Shown here: positions 45,729 to 55,260 of the stretch, in pieces
How the letters are laid out: the number at the start of each line of letters is the position of its first letter
Position numbering within the stretch: the stretch's first letter is position 1
Assembly (NCBI GenBank): GCA_021825585.1
Contig: JAKAGT010000017.1
Span: forward strand, 1 to 64,000
From: Bacteroidota bacterium
GTDB lineage: Bacteria > Bacteroidota > Ignavibacteria > Kryptoniales > JAKASW01
DNA: 64,000 bases
Reading direction: 5' to 3'
Notes under the pieces: model-generated
Databases searched by the model: none
The model's input: only the letters and a program-made list of their open reading frames with translations
What the model was told of the DNA's origin: nothing
Translations under genes and position numbers: made by a program

Positions 45729-48692
45729 TCAGAACTCCAATCTCGCGCCGATTCTGAGCTGGCGGGGCATCCCGAAGTTGTCGAAATTATTCCCGCTCCG
45801 TTGGTTCTGCTCATCCAGACCGTTGATCACATTATACATCGGGACGAACATCGGACCATTAGCCGCCACGATAGTCTGACTCAGCGACGGGGTCGTCAAG
45901 AAACCATCGGCATAGCCGTTTCCGGTGCGATAATAAACATTAATGACGTTCTGTGTGTTGAGGAGATTCTGTGCGTAAATGTAAACATCGAGAGAGACTC
46001 CGCCTGGAAGGTCGATATTCTTGTCCAGCCTTGCGTCGAGCTCATATACCCACGGGGTAGTCGAACTGTTAACCGGCTCTACAGGGAGTCTTCCGCGGGC
46101 ATCGCTATTGAAAAGAATAGCGCCTTGCCATGCCGCCGTCTGACCGGCGCCGCCTGTTGCAAGGGTGAACGGATGTCCGGAGTTGAATGTGAAGAGCAGG
46201 TTCAAACCCATCTGTTGCAGGATGGGCCCGCCGTCATTCTTGCCGAAACGGTAATCAAGCATTACCGATCCGCGGTTTCCCTGATCGTAGTCGAGAGGTG
46301 TAACCATCGTAACTGGAATTCCTGCGACAGATTGCAGCGCCAGTGCACCTGTTGCAAACGAGTTGGTTCCTCGTGCATCCTGGAGAGTGTAATTCACCTC
46401 AGCTTCGAGCCTCTGGACCCTTCTTACGCGCAGAGTGAACTCCAGACCCATGACTGTCTCGAAGTCGCCGTTCGCAAACGTCTCGTAGTTTCCTGCACGT
46501 GAAGTGGCGGCATGCTGAACGATAACCGAAGTCAGCTGTCCCTGGACGTTCTTATAAAACGCCGTAGCGTCGAACGCGGCGAAGTCGGTAAACTGTTGCG
46601 ATAGCCCGATCTCGTACTGCGTTGTTCTGATTGGCCCTAAATTATAACCCAGACCGCCGCCGGTGAAGTAATAGTTGGCCTGGAACAACTGTGCAGCGTA
46701 AGCCGGCCCGCCATATACCTGGTTCAGCTGAGGCGCCTGGACAAATTTGCCATATTCAAGATGAAACACCGTCCTGTCCGTTACGGGGAATGAGAACCCT
46801 ATGCGGGGCTCGAGATAGGTCAGCACCCTGCTCGTCTTGTAACCCAGAGAATCGGTTTTGGAATACGGGTAGACTGAGAAATTGTTAATATCGAATCCGG
46901 GATTCGACAGATTCGGGAAGTCCCAGCCATCCATGAAGATGTTGTCGAGTCTCAATCCGACGTTGACAACGAGGTCGCTGAACTCTATTCTGTCCTCTAT
47001 GTAACCGGCGGCAAAATATGGGTGCTTTGCCGCATTGGGGCCGCTCCCGTTGTAGACGTTTCCGAACTCATCGTAGCCGTAATTGTTCACCGCATTGGCA
47101 CGGAGAATTTCGGCTAACGCGCTCGGGACCCTCGCGGAATCGGGATTGTTTTCCAAGAGATAGAAAGTGCGGGCGCCGACACCACCGTACGACCGCATCG
47201 TCCAGTACTGATACGAACCGCCAACCTTGATTTCATGATTTCCGATTTGGGATGTCAGATCCACTGTACCGCCTAAATAGCCGTCATGATTTTTTCCAAA
47301 ACCAGTCAGATTGGTGCCTGGCCGGTCAAATGGAAATCCGGAGAAGTCGTAAGCGGCAGGGCCGGTGGTGAGTGACCTGTAGGTCCAGCCATGGGCTGCT
47401 GCATCAACACTGTCACCGTACGCAAGGACGTTGGTCCCGTAGTTGGGATCTGTCGTCATGTCTCTGTAGTCCAAATAATCGACGTTCAATTCGAAGAACG
47501 TCTTTGGCGACAGGAAGTAACTGAGTTTTCCGCTCAACAGCGCGTTCTGGGACTGAAACAGGCCGGTCTCTGCAAGATTATAAATATCAAAGATGGTCGA
47601 ATTGTTCGACTGTGCGTTCGATGAAAACGCGCCTGCAACCCTTATCTGAAGCGGCATGTAGTCGAGCAGCAGCGTACCGTTAAGGCTGTACCTGTTGTTC
47701 ATTCCTTTCGGGAGATTCCCGGACGGCCACGCGACTAAAGCGGAATCGCCTTTCGTCCCGCCGTATGCTCCGGTGTCTTTCAGATACCCGAAGTTGGCGC
47801 CTGACCAGAAGAGCGGGCCGCCGCTGTAGTTATCTGCGTAGTAGTTGTTTTCACCGGCAAGAAAGAGCTTTATGTGGTCTGACATAATAGGACCGCCGGC
47901 AGTAGCCGTATAATCGGAATACCCGTAAGAATATGTGTTGGCGAACTTTTTCCCGGGATAATTTCCGAAATTGTCGGTTTCTCCCTGAGCTGTGAAGTTC
48001 CACTTGGAGCCGCCGGTTTTGAAGGTCTGCTGAATGAATCCGGAGTTGGATCCGCCGTATTCAGCGCCATAGCCGCCTTCCTGAACGCTGACCTCCTGAA
48101 GAGCTTCGGGGATCGTTGTCACGAAGTTGCCGCTTCCGACTATGTTAGTAGTAGTTGCACCTTCAATCTGGTAACCGACTTCGTCCGCTCGGCTGCCTCT
48201 CATATAGACCGCGCCGTTTTGCAGCACAACTCCGGGCTGCAAACTGAAATATGCCTGCACCCCTCTGACGGGGAGCTTCTGAATTTGGGACGCGGTGGTA
48301 ATTTCAACGGCATGAGTGGCCGTCTTTTCGATCAACGGCCTTTGAGCCACAATCTCAACAGTCGGCGCTTTCACCGCGGTACTCGACAGCTTGATATCGA
48401 GATCTCTCGTCAGACCGGATAGCACGCTGACATTAGTAATCGTCAGTGGGTTGTAACCGACGTAAAACGTCTTGATTGCATACGTGCCTGCGGGGACATT
48501 GAGTATAACGTAGTTTCCGTTAATATCGGTAGAGGCACCGAAAGTCGTTCCCTGAAGGAGCACAGTCGCTCCGACCAAAGGCTCCTTCGTCTCGCTGTCT
48601 GTCACTTTCCCGGAAATCTTTCCGTACTGAGCGTATGACAAGACGGGAATCGCGACTATAAAGAGCAAACCTATAGCAAATCTTTTAAGCAT
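45729..48692 (-). CDS. SusC/OmpA-type TonB-dependent receptor
   Basis: A 987-residue receptor. Signal peptide to 'LSYAQ', carboxypeptidase-regulatory domain ('GKISGKVTDSETKEPLVGA'), a plug domain ('VRGVQAYFSLQPGVVLQNGAVYM' pattern, 'RGSRADEVGYQIEGATT') and a ~750-residue barrel ending in 'RIGARLEF', with the C-terminal Phe needed for outer-membrane assembly. GGAGG precedes ATG. Placed between the DUF4397 lipoprotein gene and the large cargo gene. Confidence 0.93.
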   Translation of the reverse strand: MLKRFAIGLLFIVAIPVLSYAQYGKISGKVTDSETKEPLVGATVLLQGTTFGASTDINGNYVILNVPAGTYAIKTFYVGYNPLTITNVSVLSGLTRDLDIKLSSTAVKAPTVEIVAQRPLIEKTATHAVEITTASQIQKLPVRGVQAYFSLQPGVVLQNGAVYMRGSRADEVGYQIEGATTTNIVGSGNFVTTIPEALQEVSVQEGGYGAEYGGSNSGFIQQTFKTGGSKWNFTAQGETDNFGNYPGKKFANTYSYGYSDYTATAGGPIMSDHIKLFLAGENNYYADNYSGGPLFWSGANFGYLKDTGAYGGTKGDSALVAWPSGNLPKGMNNRYSLNGTLLLDYMPLQIRVAGAFSSNAQSNNSTIFDIYNLAETGLFQSQNALLSGKLSYFLSPKTFFELNVDYLDYRDMTTDPNYGTNVLAYGDSVDAAAHGWTYRSLTTGPAAYDFSGFPFDRPGTNLTGFGKNHDGYLGGTVDLTSQIGNHEIKVGGSYQYWTMRSYGGVGARTFYLLENNPDSARVPSALAEILRANAVNNYGYDEFGNVYNGSGPNAAKHPYFAAGYIEDRIEFSDLVVNVGLRLDNIFMDGWDFPNLSNPGFDINNFSVYPYSKTDSLGYKTSRVLTYLEPRIGFSFPVTDRTVFHLEYGKFVQAPQLNQVYGGPAYAAQLFQANYYFTGGGLGYNLGPIRTTQYEIGLSQQFTDFAAFDATAFYKNVQGQLTSVIVQHAATSRAGNYETFANGDFETVMGLEFTLRVRRVQRLEAEVNYTLQDARGTNSFATGALALQSVAGIPVTMVTPLDYDQGNRGSVMLDYRFGKNDGGPILQQMGLNLLFTFNSGHPFTLATGGAGQTAAWQGAILFNSDARGRLPVEPVNSSTTPWVYELDARLDKNIDLPGGVSLDVYIYAQNLLNTQNVINVYYRTGNGYADGFLTTPSLSQTIVAANGPMFVPMYNVINGLDEQNQRSGNNFDNFGMPRQLRIGARLEF

Positions 48693-48704
48693 CGCTGTCC
48701 TCCT

Positions 48705-49430
48705 TTAGTGTTCCTGTATAACTAGCGACTTAATGTCGGCATGATTTCCGTAAACGACGACCGCATATCTGCCATAAGACTGTAAGCCGCTCATCGTGGT
48801 AGTTGGGATTAGCGGGGTAGCGCCTGTCGTATCTGCATTCGTGGCAAACACCTCGTAACTCGAGTTACCGGCAGCGATCTTCATGTATCCGGTTCCGTTT
48901 CCAAATGCGACTCCGGTAGCACCCAGACCGAGGGATGCTGAACCAAGCGTGAAGTCCATACCACCTGAAAAATCAGATACGGTATCGGTTGATAAATTGA
49001 AGAACCTAACCAAAGCAGTGTCCTTTATTCCGGGAGAATCAAACGTATAGCTTTGCCCTGCCAGAATATAATGCCTTGCTACATCGCCGTTGGCTGGGTC
49101 GAAGACACTGAAATAGGTGTACTGGGTCATGGAAGCAAACCCCTGACGAAGAGTATCAACTGCTGATCCGTAGACAAATTTCATCCGCCGGGAACCCGAT
49201 GGCAGCGAGTCGAGACTCGAGTATTGGCCAAAGTTTACTGTTCCCACCGAAGTGTTGTCGTAACTGACCGCCATTGGGGTGCCCGTGTTAGCCAGATCCA
49301 CAAACAGGACGCCGGACTCGTAATTAGTGGGCGGCACATTTACCTGATCAACATTCAAACACCCAGAAATGCTCACGACCAGACCGACCAGCAAAAGGCC
49401 GGCCAGCCCGATTCTAGCGGTGTGTTTCAT
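48705..49430 (-). CDS. DUF4397 lipoprotein
   Basis: A 241-residue lipoprotein with lipobox 'VVSISGC' and two DUF4397-like beta-domains ('LFVDLANTGTPMAVSYDNTSV', 'LVRFFNLSTDTVSDFSGGMDF'-type repeats). The start is fixed by AAGGAGGT six bases before ATG 49430; the frame is open 68 codons upstream but without conservation. First gene of the operon with the SusC-like receptor and T9SS cargo. Function unknown. Confidence 0.85.
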   Translation of the reverse strand: MKHTARIGLAGLLLVGLVVSISGCLNVDQVNVPPTNYESGVLFVDLANTGTPMAVSYDNTSVGTVNFGQYSSLDSLPSGSRRMKFVYGSAVDTLRQGFASMTQYTYFSVFDPANGDVARHYILAGQSYTFDSPGIKDTALVRFFNLSTDTVSDFSGGMDFTLGSASLGLGATGVAFGNGTGYMKIAAGNSSYEVFATNADTTGATPLIPTTTMSGLQSYGRYAVVVYGNHADIKSLVIQEH

Positions 49431-50156
49431 ATTACCTCCTTGAGTGTGAAGTTTGTTCCAACCGAGACCGGTCGGACTTGTAATTGGAGAAATGAAAGAA
49501 AGGCGATACCAATCCTCAATTTGCCCCCTGTACTTGCTGGAAAGATAAAACCAAACCAAACGGATAAGCGGAACCAACCAGCATATTTCCTCTTTTCTTA
49601 TCGGTGAATCTGATACCAATTTTCCCCGATACAATGAGAGATCGTATCGGGCAGAAACTCCCAGAAAATGAGTGCTACACGAATCGGTAAATGCGGGCGT
49701 ACCACGATGGCATTGTGCTACTCACCTGGTCATGGAATGGAAAAGGTTCTCTAGAAACTTCACGACAGCCATACCATAGCAGGTCTCACACCATTGATGG
49801 GATTCCTGTGGGGAAGTTACGTTTTGTGGAAGGATTACGAAAGAGCCTAGAATGCTCGCTGTGTTTTGCAATTGTCCTTCTCTAACGCGTCTCATTGGTC
49901 GAGACTCCGGTTAAGCTCGGGGGCGATTCATCGCCTGATCGACTCGATACTTCCGGAATGCCTCATTGAATCCGTGGTAGCCAAACAACAAATGGTCCTC
50001 CTCTAAGTTCAGAAAAGGTAGCACTCATTAACACTCCCCGTCGAGACAACGGGATAAAGGCAAGGTGGGAAGACTAACATTGATAGAATCGGAAAGATCC
50101 GACGAACACAGTTCCATGTTCTTCGACAGCTCCACCGCCAGCATAATTTTCGTTGA
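49431..50156. other. Long leader/intergenic region
   Basis: About 730 bases between a strong promoter and the DUF4397 start. It holds an 8-bp hairpin CCCGATAC/GTATCGGG (~49625-49650) and inverted GAGTGCTAC words near 49669 and 50020. No riboswitch class is recognised. It may be a long 5' UTR, hold a small RNA, or contain a decayed gene (see 49911-50024). Confidence 0.4.
49911..50024 (-). CDS. Possible 37-residue ORF or gene remnant
   Basis: GTG start at 50024 directly after two stops, reading 'NLEEDHLLFGYHGFNEAFRK' in the middle and ending in a basic stretch. The composition is protein-like, and GAGGAGG lies inside the frame. No family recognised; it could be the remnant of a larger gene. 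Weak call. Confidence 0.2.
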   Translation of the reverse strand: MLPFLNLEEDHLLFGYHGFNEAFRKYRVDQAMNRPRA

Positions 50157-50185
50157 AATATAATCTGCCATATTTGCTTTGTCAA
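50157..50185 (-). promoter_or_regulatory. Near-consensus promoter
   Basis: Minus strand: TTGACA (50180-50185), 17-base spacer, TATATT (50157-50162). The best promoter match in the window. The next annotated minus-strand gene is the DUF4397 lipoprotein ~720 bases on. Confidence 0.6.
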
Positions 50186-50386
50186 GTACATTCAGCGGAG
50201 ACTTCTGTATTTTTAGGCACTCGAACACTCACAGTGCCATTCAATCTCATCATTAATGGACCGGATGATAAGAGCAAACGGCGATCGGCGGTGTAGTGTG
50301 GGTTACCGAAGAGGTTATCCCTCCCGGTTGCATGCCGTGATCATAAGTTGATCCTCCAACCTTCAGTATGACGGTGTCAATGCCGT

Positions 50387-52738
50387 TCAATTGCTGATCA
50401 GGTTTGCCAGCAGCATATATGCCGCCTCATCGACTGCAAGCAACCTCGGATAAAGATTGAGCGCGCAAAAAACAATTTCGCCATGGCCTGCGGTCTCTCC
50501 GACTACAAGAGGGATCCCGCTCTGAGCAGAAACCAAAACCTTCGACCCGCCGACCTTGTATCCCCTTATTCCACCGAACGAAATCGGAAATGCGCCGGTA
50601 CTGAAATCATCCTTGGTCAAACGATTAGGGTAATTCAGGAATCTCTCGGTCGAATCGACGAATACTTCAGCGGACGGTTGCGTTATCGGCAGATATGTGA
50701 ACTCGGTTTCCTCTCCGGGTTGAAGGCTTCCCATATCAATTCCGAATTGCGGCATGATTAACAGCCTCCCCCCCGAGTCAACCCATCGTCTCAGATTCTC
50801 CAGCCGGGTCGCTGATTCCGCATACGTCTTATAAGAAAACTGGTCCATTATGATTGCCGAATATCCGGACAAGTCTTCCGGTGACGAATTGGCCATGTCG
50901 AGATCCGTTTTCTCAATTCCAAGTCTGGAGAGAGCAATTTTCAAAGGGCTATCCTTGATAACCGAATAAAGTCCGACCTTCCTGCTCACCCTCACTCCTG
51001 GATCGAGTGGATGAACCGTGAAGCTTCCGATGGCTAATCCCTGGGACGCCAGTATCTCGACTCTTCTCGGTTGTGCAAGGTTCGCGGCGTTCCACCGCAA
51101 GGGGAGCGTATCGGTGACGACAATGTTCTTCCCAGGAAGCTCCACCCTCTCGTGGGGCGAAGAGACCAACGAGTCTTCCACGTAGAATTCACCGCCCGAC
51201 CTGTCGCGAACGTTGCTCTTGAAACGGACGGTTATTCCGTCGTCATGGAGCATAGCGACATGCGGGGTCATCACCTCAATGGAACGATAAGGAGCAATAG
51301 TTAACGGCACCTCTTCACGCCAATAGAAATCGTAATTGGGATTTGAATCTTTGTGTACCACGATGAACATGAACGGAGTTCTCACTTGCATTGCCTCAAA
51401 CCCTTCGGGAGTCTCAGGCGAATTCAGCGGTATCGAACGGGGTGAGACAACCCTGAATTGTGCGCTGTCCTTCCAATCGTAGAACTCCTTCTGAGTCTCA
51501 TCAGCAATCCACTCTTTCCGCACGACTCCCGGAAACAAGAGCTGAGTCTTTCCGTTTTCAAAGGCTCTGTCAAGCTTGTCGAACTTGAGAAAGAAAAGTT
51601 GAAGCGGGGTGACGACCGTGTCACTCACGCTGTATCTGATATTGACCCCAAGAATCGCACAACGCAGCTTTTCGAGCCCAAGCTTCCATGCCGTCAAAAC
51701 CCGCAGGTCCCGTTTATCCAGAAAATGCGCATCGTGAAAAATGAACGCGTCCACCCTCGCTATCACATCTCGAAGCAGCCCAAGCCGTTTTCCCCTGTCA
51801 TCGATTTGCCGAACCGAGGCCACGGAACTGACTGCAGGCAGCAACTCCTTCAATCTCTTGCCAATTTCTAACGCTCCATCACCCGGAAGCAGCCCGGATA
51901 TGGGGAAATGGTTCCCGGACCGGGACGCCCCAGTCCGGACTGTCTTCCCATCAATCGAATAAACCCGCTGGTATTGATGAGGTCCGCCGTCGTGCCATAG
52001 AGCTATCTGGTATTTCAGACTCTTGTAGAACTTCCGGGCCTTATGAGCCATCCTCACATAGCTCTCTGCCCACACCGGATCCTTTCGTTCTACAGGAATA
52101 GTAACGCTCCCTTTGGAAACAGTACCCTGAACGAAGAGGTGCATTACTTCCCACGAGTGCGAAGCTGCACCGGCGCGAATGCCCTCGCTAAGAAGGCTCC
52201 TAAGATACTTCGTTTCAAAAGAGCTATCCGGGACTGCAAGAGGGTTTCCATTGAGCATAATAATATCGGGCTTAACCTCCGAGATGAGACTGTCGAGGCG
52301 ATTCTTGAGTGTTTCAGTGAGTTCAGTGGTGGGATGAAAAGAAGCTTCCGCAACCGGGAATTCGTTGGCAGGAACATTTAAGAAATACGATTCTGCACCG
52401 AGGTAAGAAAGCGCACGGTATGCTTCCTCTTTTCTCCGCGAGGCAAGGAGATAAAAAGTCTCGCCGTTGAGATCGCTCGGTATGTCTTCACCGTTCGTGA
52501 TGTAGGCAACCGCGACTCGTGCCCCCAACCCGACCCTGAGATATGCTATGGTGGGTAGATCTTCAAGCCCGGGTGCTGTGGCTATGACCAGACATACGCT
52601 CGGATTCTGAATTTCCCGTAAATCCTGCACGACAGCCTGTCGACCAGTTTCCGGAAAATACGGTGACGGCTGGGCCCACGCGGCGGAACTCGCGAAGAAA
52701 CTCAAAACGACAAGAAAAACAAAGATGTGTGTCCTCAT
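50387..52738 (-). CDS. PIG-L-like exported protein with degenerate active site
   Basis: A 783-residue exported protein (signal peptide to 'SSAAWAQ'). Residues ~45-240 follow the PIG-L/LmbE deacetylase layout: 'PSVCLVIATAPGLEDL' in place of the zinc motif region, 'RRKEEAYRALSYLGAESYFLN' and 'SEVKPDIIMLNGNPLA'. The PHPDDE zinc motif reads APGLED and the later His pair is missing, so deacetylase activity is unlikely. The C-terminal ~300 residues include a Rossmann-like region ('LSGYSAIIMDQFSY', 'WVDSGGRLLIMPQFG') typical of glutamine-amidotransferase-like domains at PIG-L ends. The start at 52738 begins the signal peptide. Confidence 0.8.
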   Translation of the reverse strand: MRTHIFVFLVVLSFFASSAAWAQPSPYFPETGRQAVVQDLREIQNPSVCLVIATAPGLEDLPTIAYLRVGLGARVAVAYITNGEDIPSDLNGETFYLLASRRKEEAYRALSYLGAESYFLNVPANEFPVAEASFHPTTELTETLKNRLDSLISEVKPDIIMLNGNPLAVPDSSFETKYLRSLLSEGIRAGAASHSWEVMHLFVQGTVSKGSVTIPVERKDPVWAESYVRMAHKARKFYKSLKYQIALWHDGGPHQYQRVYSIDGKTVRTGASRSGNHFPISGLLPGDGALEIGKRLKELLPAVSSVASVRQIDDRGKRLGLLRDVIARVDAFIFHDAHFLDKRDLRVLTAWKLGLEKLRCAILGVNIRYSVSDTVVTPLQLFFLKFDKLDRAFENGKTQLLFPGVVRKEWIADETQKEFYDWKDSAQFRVVSPRSIPLNSPETPEGFEAMQVRTPFMFIVVHKDSNPNYDFYWREEVPLTIAPYRSIEVMTPHVAMLHDDGITVRFKSNVRDRSGGEFYVEDSLVSSPHERVELPGKNIVVTDTLPLRWNAANLAQPRRVEILASQGLAIGSFTVHPLDPGVRVSRKVGLYSVIKDSPLKIALSRLGIEKTDLDMANSSPEDLSGYSAIIMDQFSYKTYAESATRLENLRRWVDSGGRLLIMPQFGIDMGSLQPGEETEFTYLPITQPSAEVFVDSTERFLNYPNRLTKDDFSTGAFPISFGGIRGYKVGGSKVLVSAQSGIPLVVGETAGHGEIVFCALNLYPRLLAVDEAAYMLLANLISN

Positions 52739-52877
52739 AGCCCCTTGCAGCTCCCTTCGATTAACAAGTTTGTTAAGGATAATCTGGTTGAAACGCACGG
52801 CCTGATTCCCGTTTTCTAACAGCCCGTCGCCGCACACGAAGCACTAAGAGAGATCGTCAGATAATAGCTCTTCACGG

Positions 52878-55202
52878 TCAAATATCCCAGCCCAACGACA
52901 GGTTGAAGAGCAGTGGAAGCTGGTAAACAACTTCGCCGGTGACATTGTTGATATAGAAAACATTTCTGTTATCGAGAACGTTGATTACCGCCGCCTGAAG
53001 ATTGAAATGCGTCCAATCCAGATCCAGATCGTAGGACGCGCTGAAATCAAGACTCTGATAACCGGGAAGACGGGCAGAATTAACACTCCCGAAGAGCGCC
53101 TGGCTGTACAGGGCCTGATGAGTGTAGGACGGAATGTCGACAGGGTCGGATTTAATGACACCGAAGTATCCTTCGATCGGTGTATAAGGAAGACCGCTGG
53201 TTAATTTGAGTCGCGCTCTGATCCAGAGCCTGCTTATCGGTTGAAATCCAGACGAGAGATTAATTTGATTCCGAAGATCATAGCGCGGACAGTAACTTAT
53301 GCCGCCAAACGCACGCGTCGTACTCCCGTATGAATACCCTGCAAGGAAATACAAAGCCGGACCGGCATCATATCTTATGCTGATGTCCATACCGTATGCC
53401 TTTCCTTTCCCATATAAGAAATCACTTTCCCAGTCATAGACTTTATTCAGATTGACCGCCACAAGATGGCCTAGGTCTTTGTAATAGACTTCTACCTTTA
53501 CAGACGCGAGGTTGTTCGGCTCGAACCTGCATCCTAAGATGTATTGGGATGATTCCTCGTCTCCGCTGCTGTCAGGCACCGGTGCAAGAACATCGAACGG
53601 AGTGAACACAAGATTCTCGTCATTCAGGTCCATCAAGCGCTGGTGATAGATCCCGAAGTTTGCATAAACGATAACAGGATCCGTAAGCCTGTACGAGAGA
53701 GTCAGCCTCGGCTCGGCGAGATAGCTTACCGGTGTTCCGAGGAATTTTTGGAAAGTCCTCTGCAGATCGGCGCGTAGTCCGGCCTCAAAGGAGAATCTTT
53801 CTCCCGATTTGAAAGCGTATTTTGCCCACAGCTGCGGCTCCACTTCCGCGACCGTCTCCCCGATAGCACTCCCGTATTTGTTTGTGAAAGTATAACTGTA
53901 ATTGGGAAACCCGAAGTTGAATCCGACATCCAGCTGGTCTCTTGAGGACATGTATGAGACCACATCTCCGTACAAGGACAGGCTTGAGATATCGTCAACC
54001 TGATAACCTAATGTGCGCGATTGCTTTGGAAGCTGCTCGGAATGGTAAGTCGAATATGAAATTGAAAATCTGAGGTCAAACTGATCGCCGGCAATAAATC
54101 CCCCGGAAACAGCGACTGCCTTGTTATTCCATTTGAAATCGGGTTGAAACGGATTTTGCTGCGTAATCTGGTCTGCGCTTGTTAAGAACTCCGCGCTAAA
54201 ATGGCCATCCCTTGAGAAGTCCAATGTGGCTTTGCCGAATCCGTCATAGTAATTGAAGGGCAAGCCGAGCGAATAGAATTTTTCAAGCGCATTTTGAAAA
54301 AGCGGGCGTCGGTAGAATGCCACGAAACTGCTGTTCCCGCGTGAAAAAAGAGGGCCGGTCAACAGCACATCGGACGACATCAAATCCAATGTCCCTTTTG
54401 CTCTGTACTTATACTTATCGCCGTCGATAGTTTGAATATCGAGCACGGAAGAGAGCCTGCCACCGTATTCGGCCTGAAATCCGCCAACGCTGAAACTGGC
54501 AACCTTTACTATCATCGGATCGACAAAGCTGAACAACCCAAATGCGTGCGACAGGTTATATACCTGCATGCCGTCGACTAAAACAAGATTCTCGTCCGGT
54601 CCGCCGCCGCGGACGTAATACTGGCTCGATACCCCGCTGACCGTCACCACTCCGGGAAGCTGTGTCAGGTACTGAACAGCGTCGTTCCTGAAAACGCCCA
54701 CGCTATTCTGCAGTTGACCCGCTGTTATGACAGTCGTACCGGCAATACCTGCAGCTCCCTTAAGGCTTCTCCCGACAATCTCGACATTAGGCAATGTCTT
54801 GGGAGATTCAGGGAGAGTGAGACTCAGCGAGATTGTCTGCCTGCCCTTGTACTCCACGTTGACTTCTTTCTCTCTGTACCCGATGGCCGAGACGCGCAGT
54901 CTGATCTTGGTCAGTTTCAGGTTTCGCAATATGAAATACCCGTTGACGTCTGCCATCGTTCCTATGGTCGTACCCACTACCATCACCGTTGCGTAAGGGA
55001 TCCGCTCACCGCTCGCACTGTCGGCAACGGAACCGGTAATTGTCATGGCACCTTCCTGCGCCAAAAGAGATGATGAAATCAGGAGGAGACTAATCCAGTA
55101 GCAATAAAACACGTTACATATCAATGAAGCACCACGATTTATCGTGGTGTCGCCATATTTTACCAGCCTCTTAACTGATTCACCGGTTTCCATCATCGGC
55201 AT
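52878..55202 (-). CDS. TonB-dependent receptor with CarboxypepD-regulatory domain
   Basis: A 774-residue receptor paralogous to the one at 37679, sharing 'GVSSQYYVRGG', 'AFGLFSFVDPMIVKVA' and 'FQAEYGGRLSSVL'. Signal peptide to 'SSSLLAQEG', then the regulatory domain, plug and barrel, ending 'NLSLGWDI'. AGAGGA precedes the ATG closely. Adjacent to a DUF4249 gene (55261), the same pairing as 37679/40042. Confidence 0.9.
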   Translation of the reverse strand: MPMMETGESVKRLVKYGDTTINRGASLICNVFYCYWISLLLISSSLLAQEGAMTITGSVADSASGERIPYATVMVVGTTIGTMADVNGYFILRNLKLTKIRLRVSAIGYREKEVNVEYKGRQTISLSLTLPESPKTLPNVEIVGRSLKGAAGIAGTTVITAGQLQNSVGVFRNDAVQYLTQLPGVVTVSGVSSQYYVRGGGPDENLVLVDGMQVYNLSHAFGLFSFVDPMIVKVASFSVGGFQAEYGGRLSSVLDIQTIDGDKYKYRAKGTLDLMSSDVLLTGPLFSRGNSSFVAFYRRPLFQNALEKFYSLGLPFNYYDGFGKATLDFSRDGHFSAEFLTSADQITQQNPFQPDFKWNNKAVAVSGGFIAGDQFDLRFSISYSTYHSEQLPKQSRTLGYQVDDISSLSLYGDVVSYMSSRDQLDVGFNFGFPNYSYTFTNKYGSAIGETVAEVEPQLWAKYAFKSGERFSFEAGLRADLQRTFQKFLGTPVSYLAEPRLTLSYRLTDPVIVYANFGIYHQRLMDLNDENLVFTPFDVLAPVPDSSGDEESSQYILGCRFEPNNLASVKVEVYYKDLGHLVAVNLNKVYDWESDFLYGKGKAYGMDISIRYDAGPALYFLAGYSYGSTTRAFGGISYCPRYDLRNQINLSSGFQPISRLWIRARLKLTSGLPYTPIEGYFGVIKSDPVDIPSYTHQALYSQALFGSVNSARLPGYQSLDFSASYDLDLDWTHFNLQAAVINVLDNRNVFYINNVTGEVVYQLPLLFNLSLGWDI

Positions 55203-55260
55203 CTTCCTCTATTTCATGAGGGTCGAATCCATATTGGGAAAGAATAGTTTGCAGCTATTT

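Noticed and set aside
49431-49634. 68-codon N-terminal extension of the DUF4397 lipoprotein
   Set aside because: The inner start has AAGGAGGT and begins a proper lipoprotein signal; the extension has neither.
49431-49650. Cobalamin riboswitch upstream of the SusC-like operon
   Set aside because: TonB receptors often have one, but I find no B12-box-like sequence or the expected stem pattern here.
50009-50228. 60- and 66-codon minus-strand frames across the promoter at 50157
   Set aside because: They include the promoter hexamers in their coding part and have no recognisable sequence; a promoter reading fits better.
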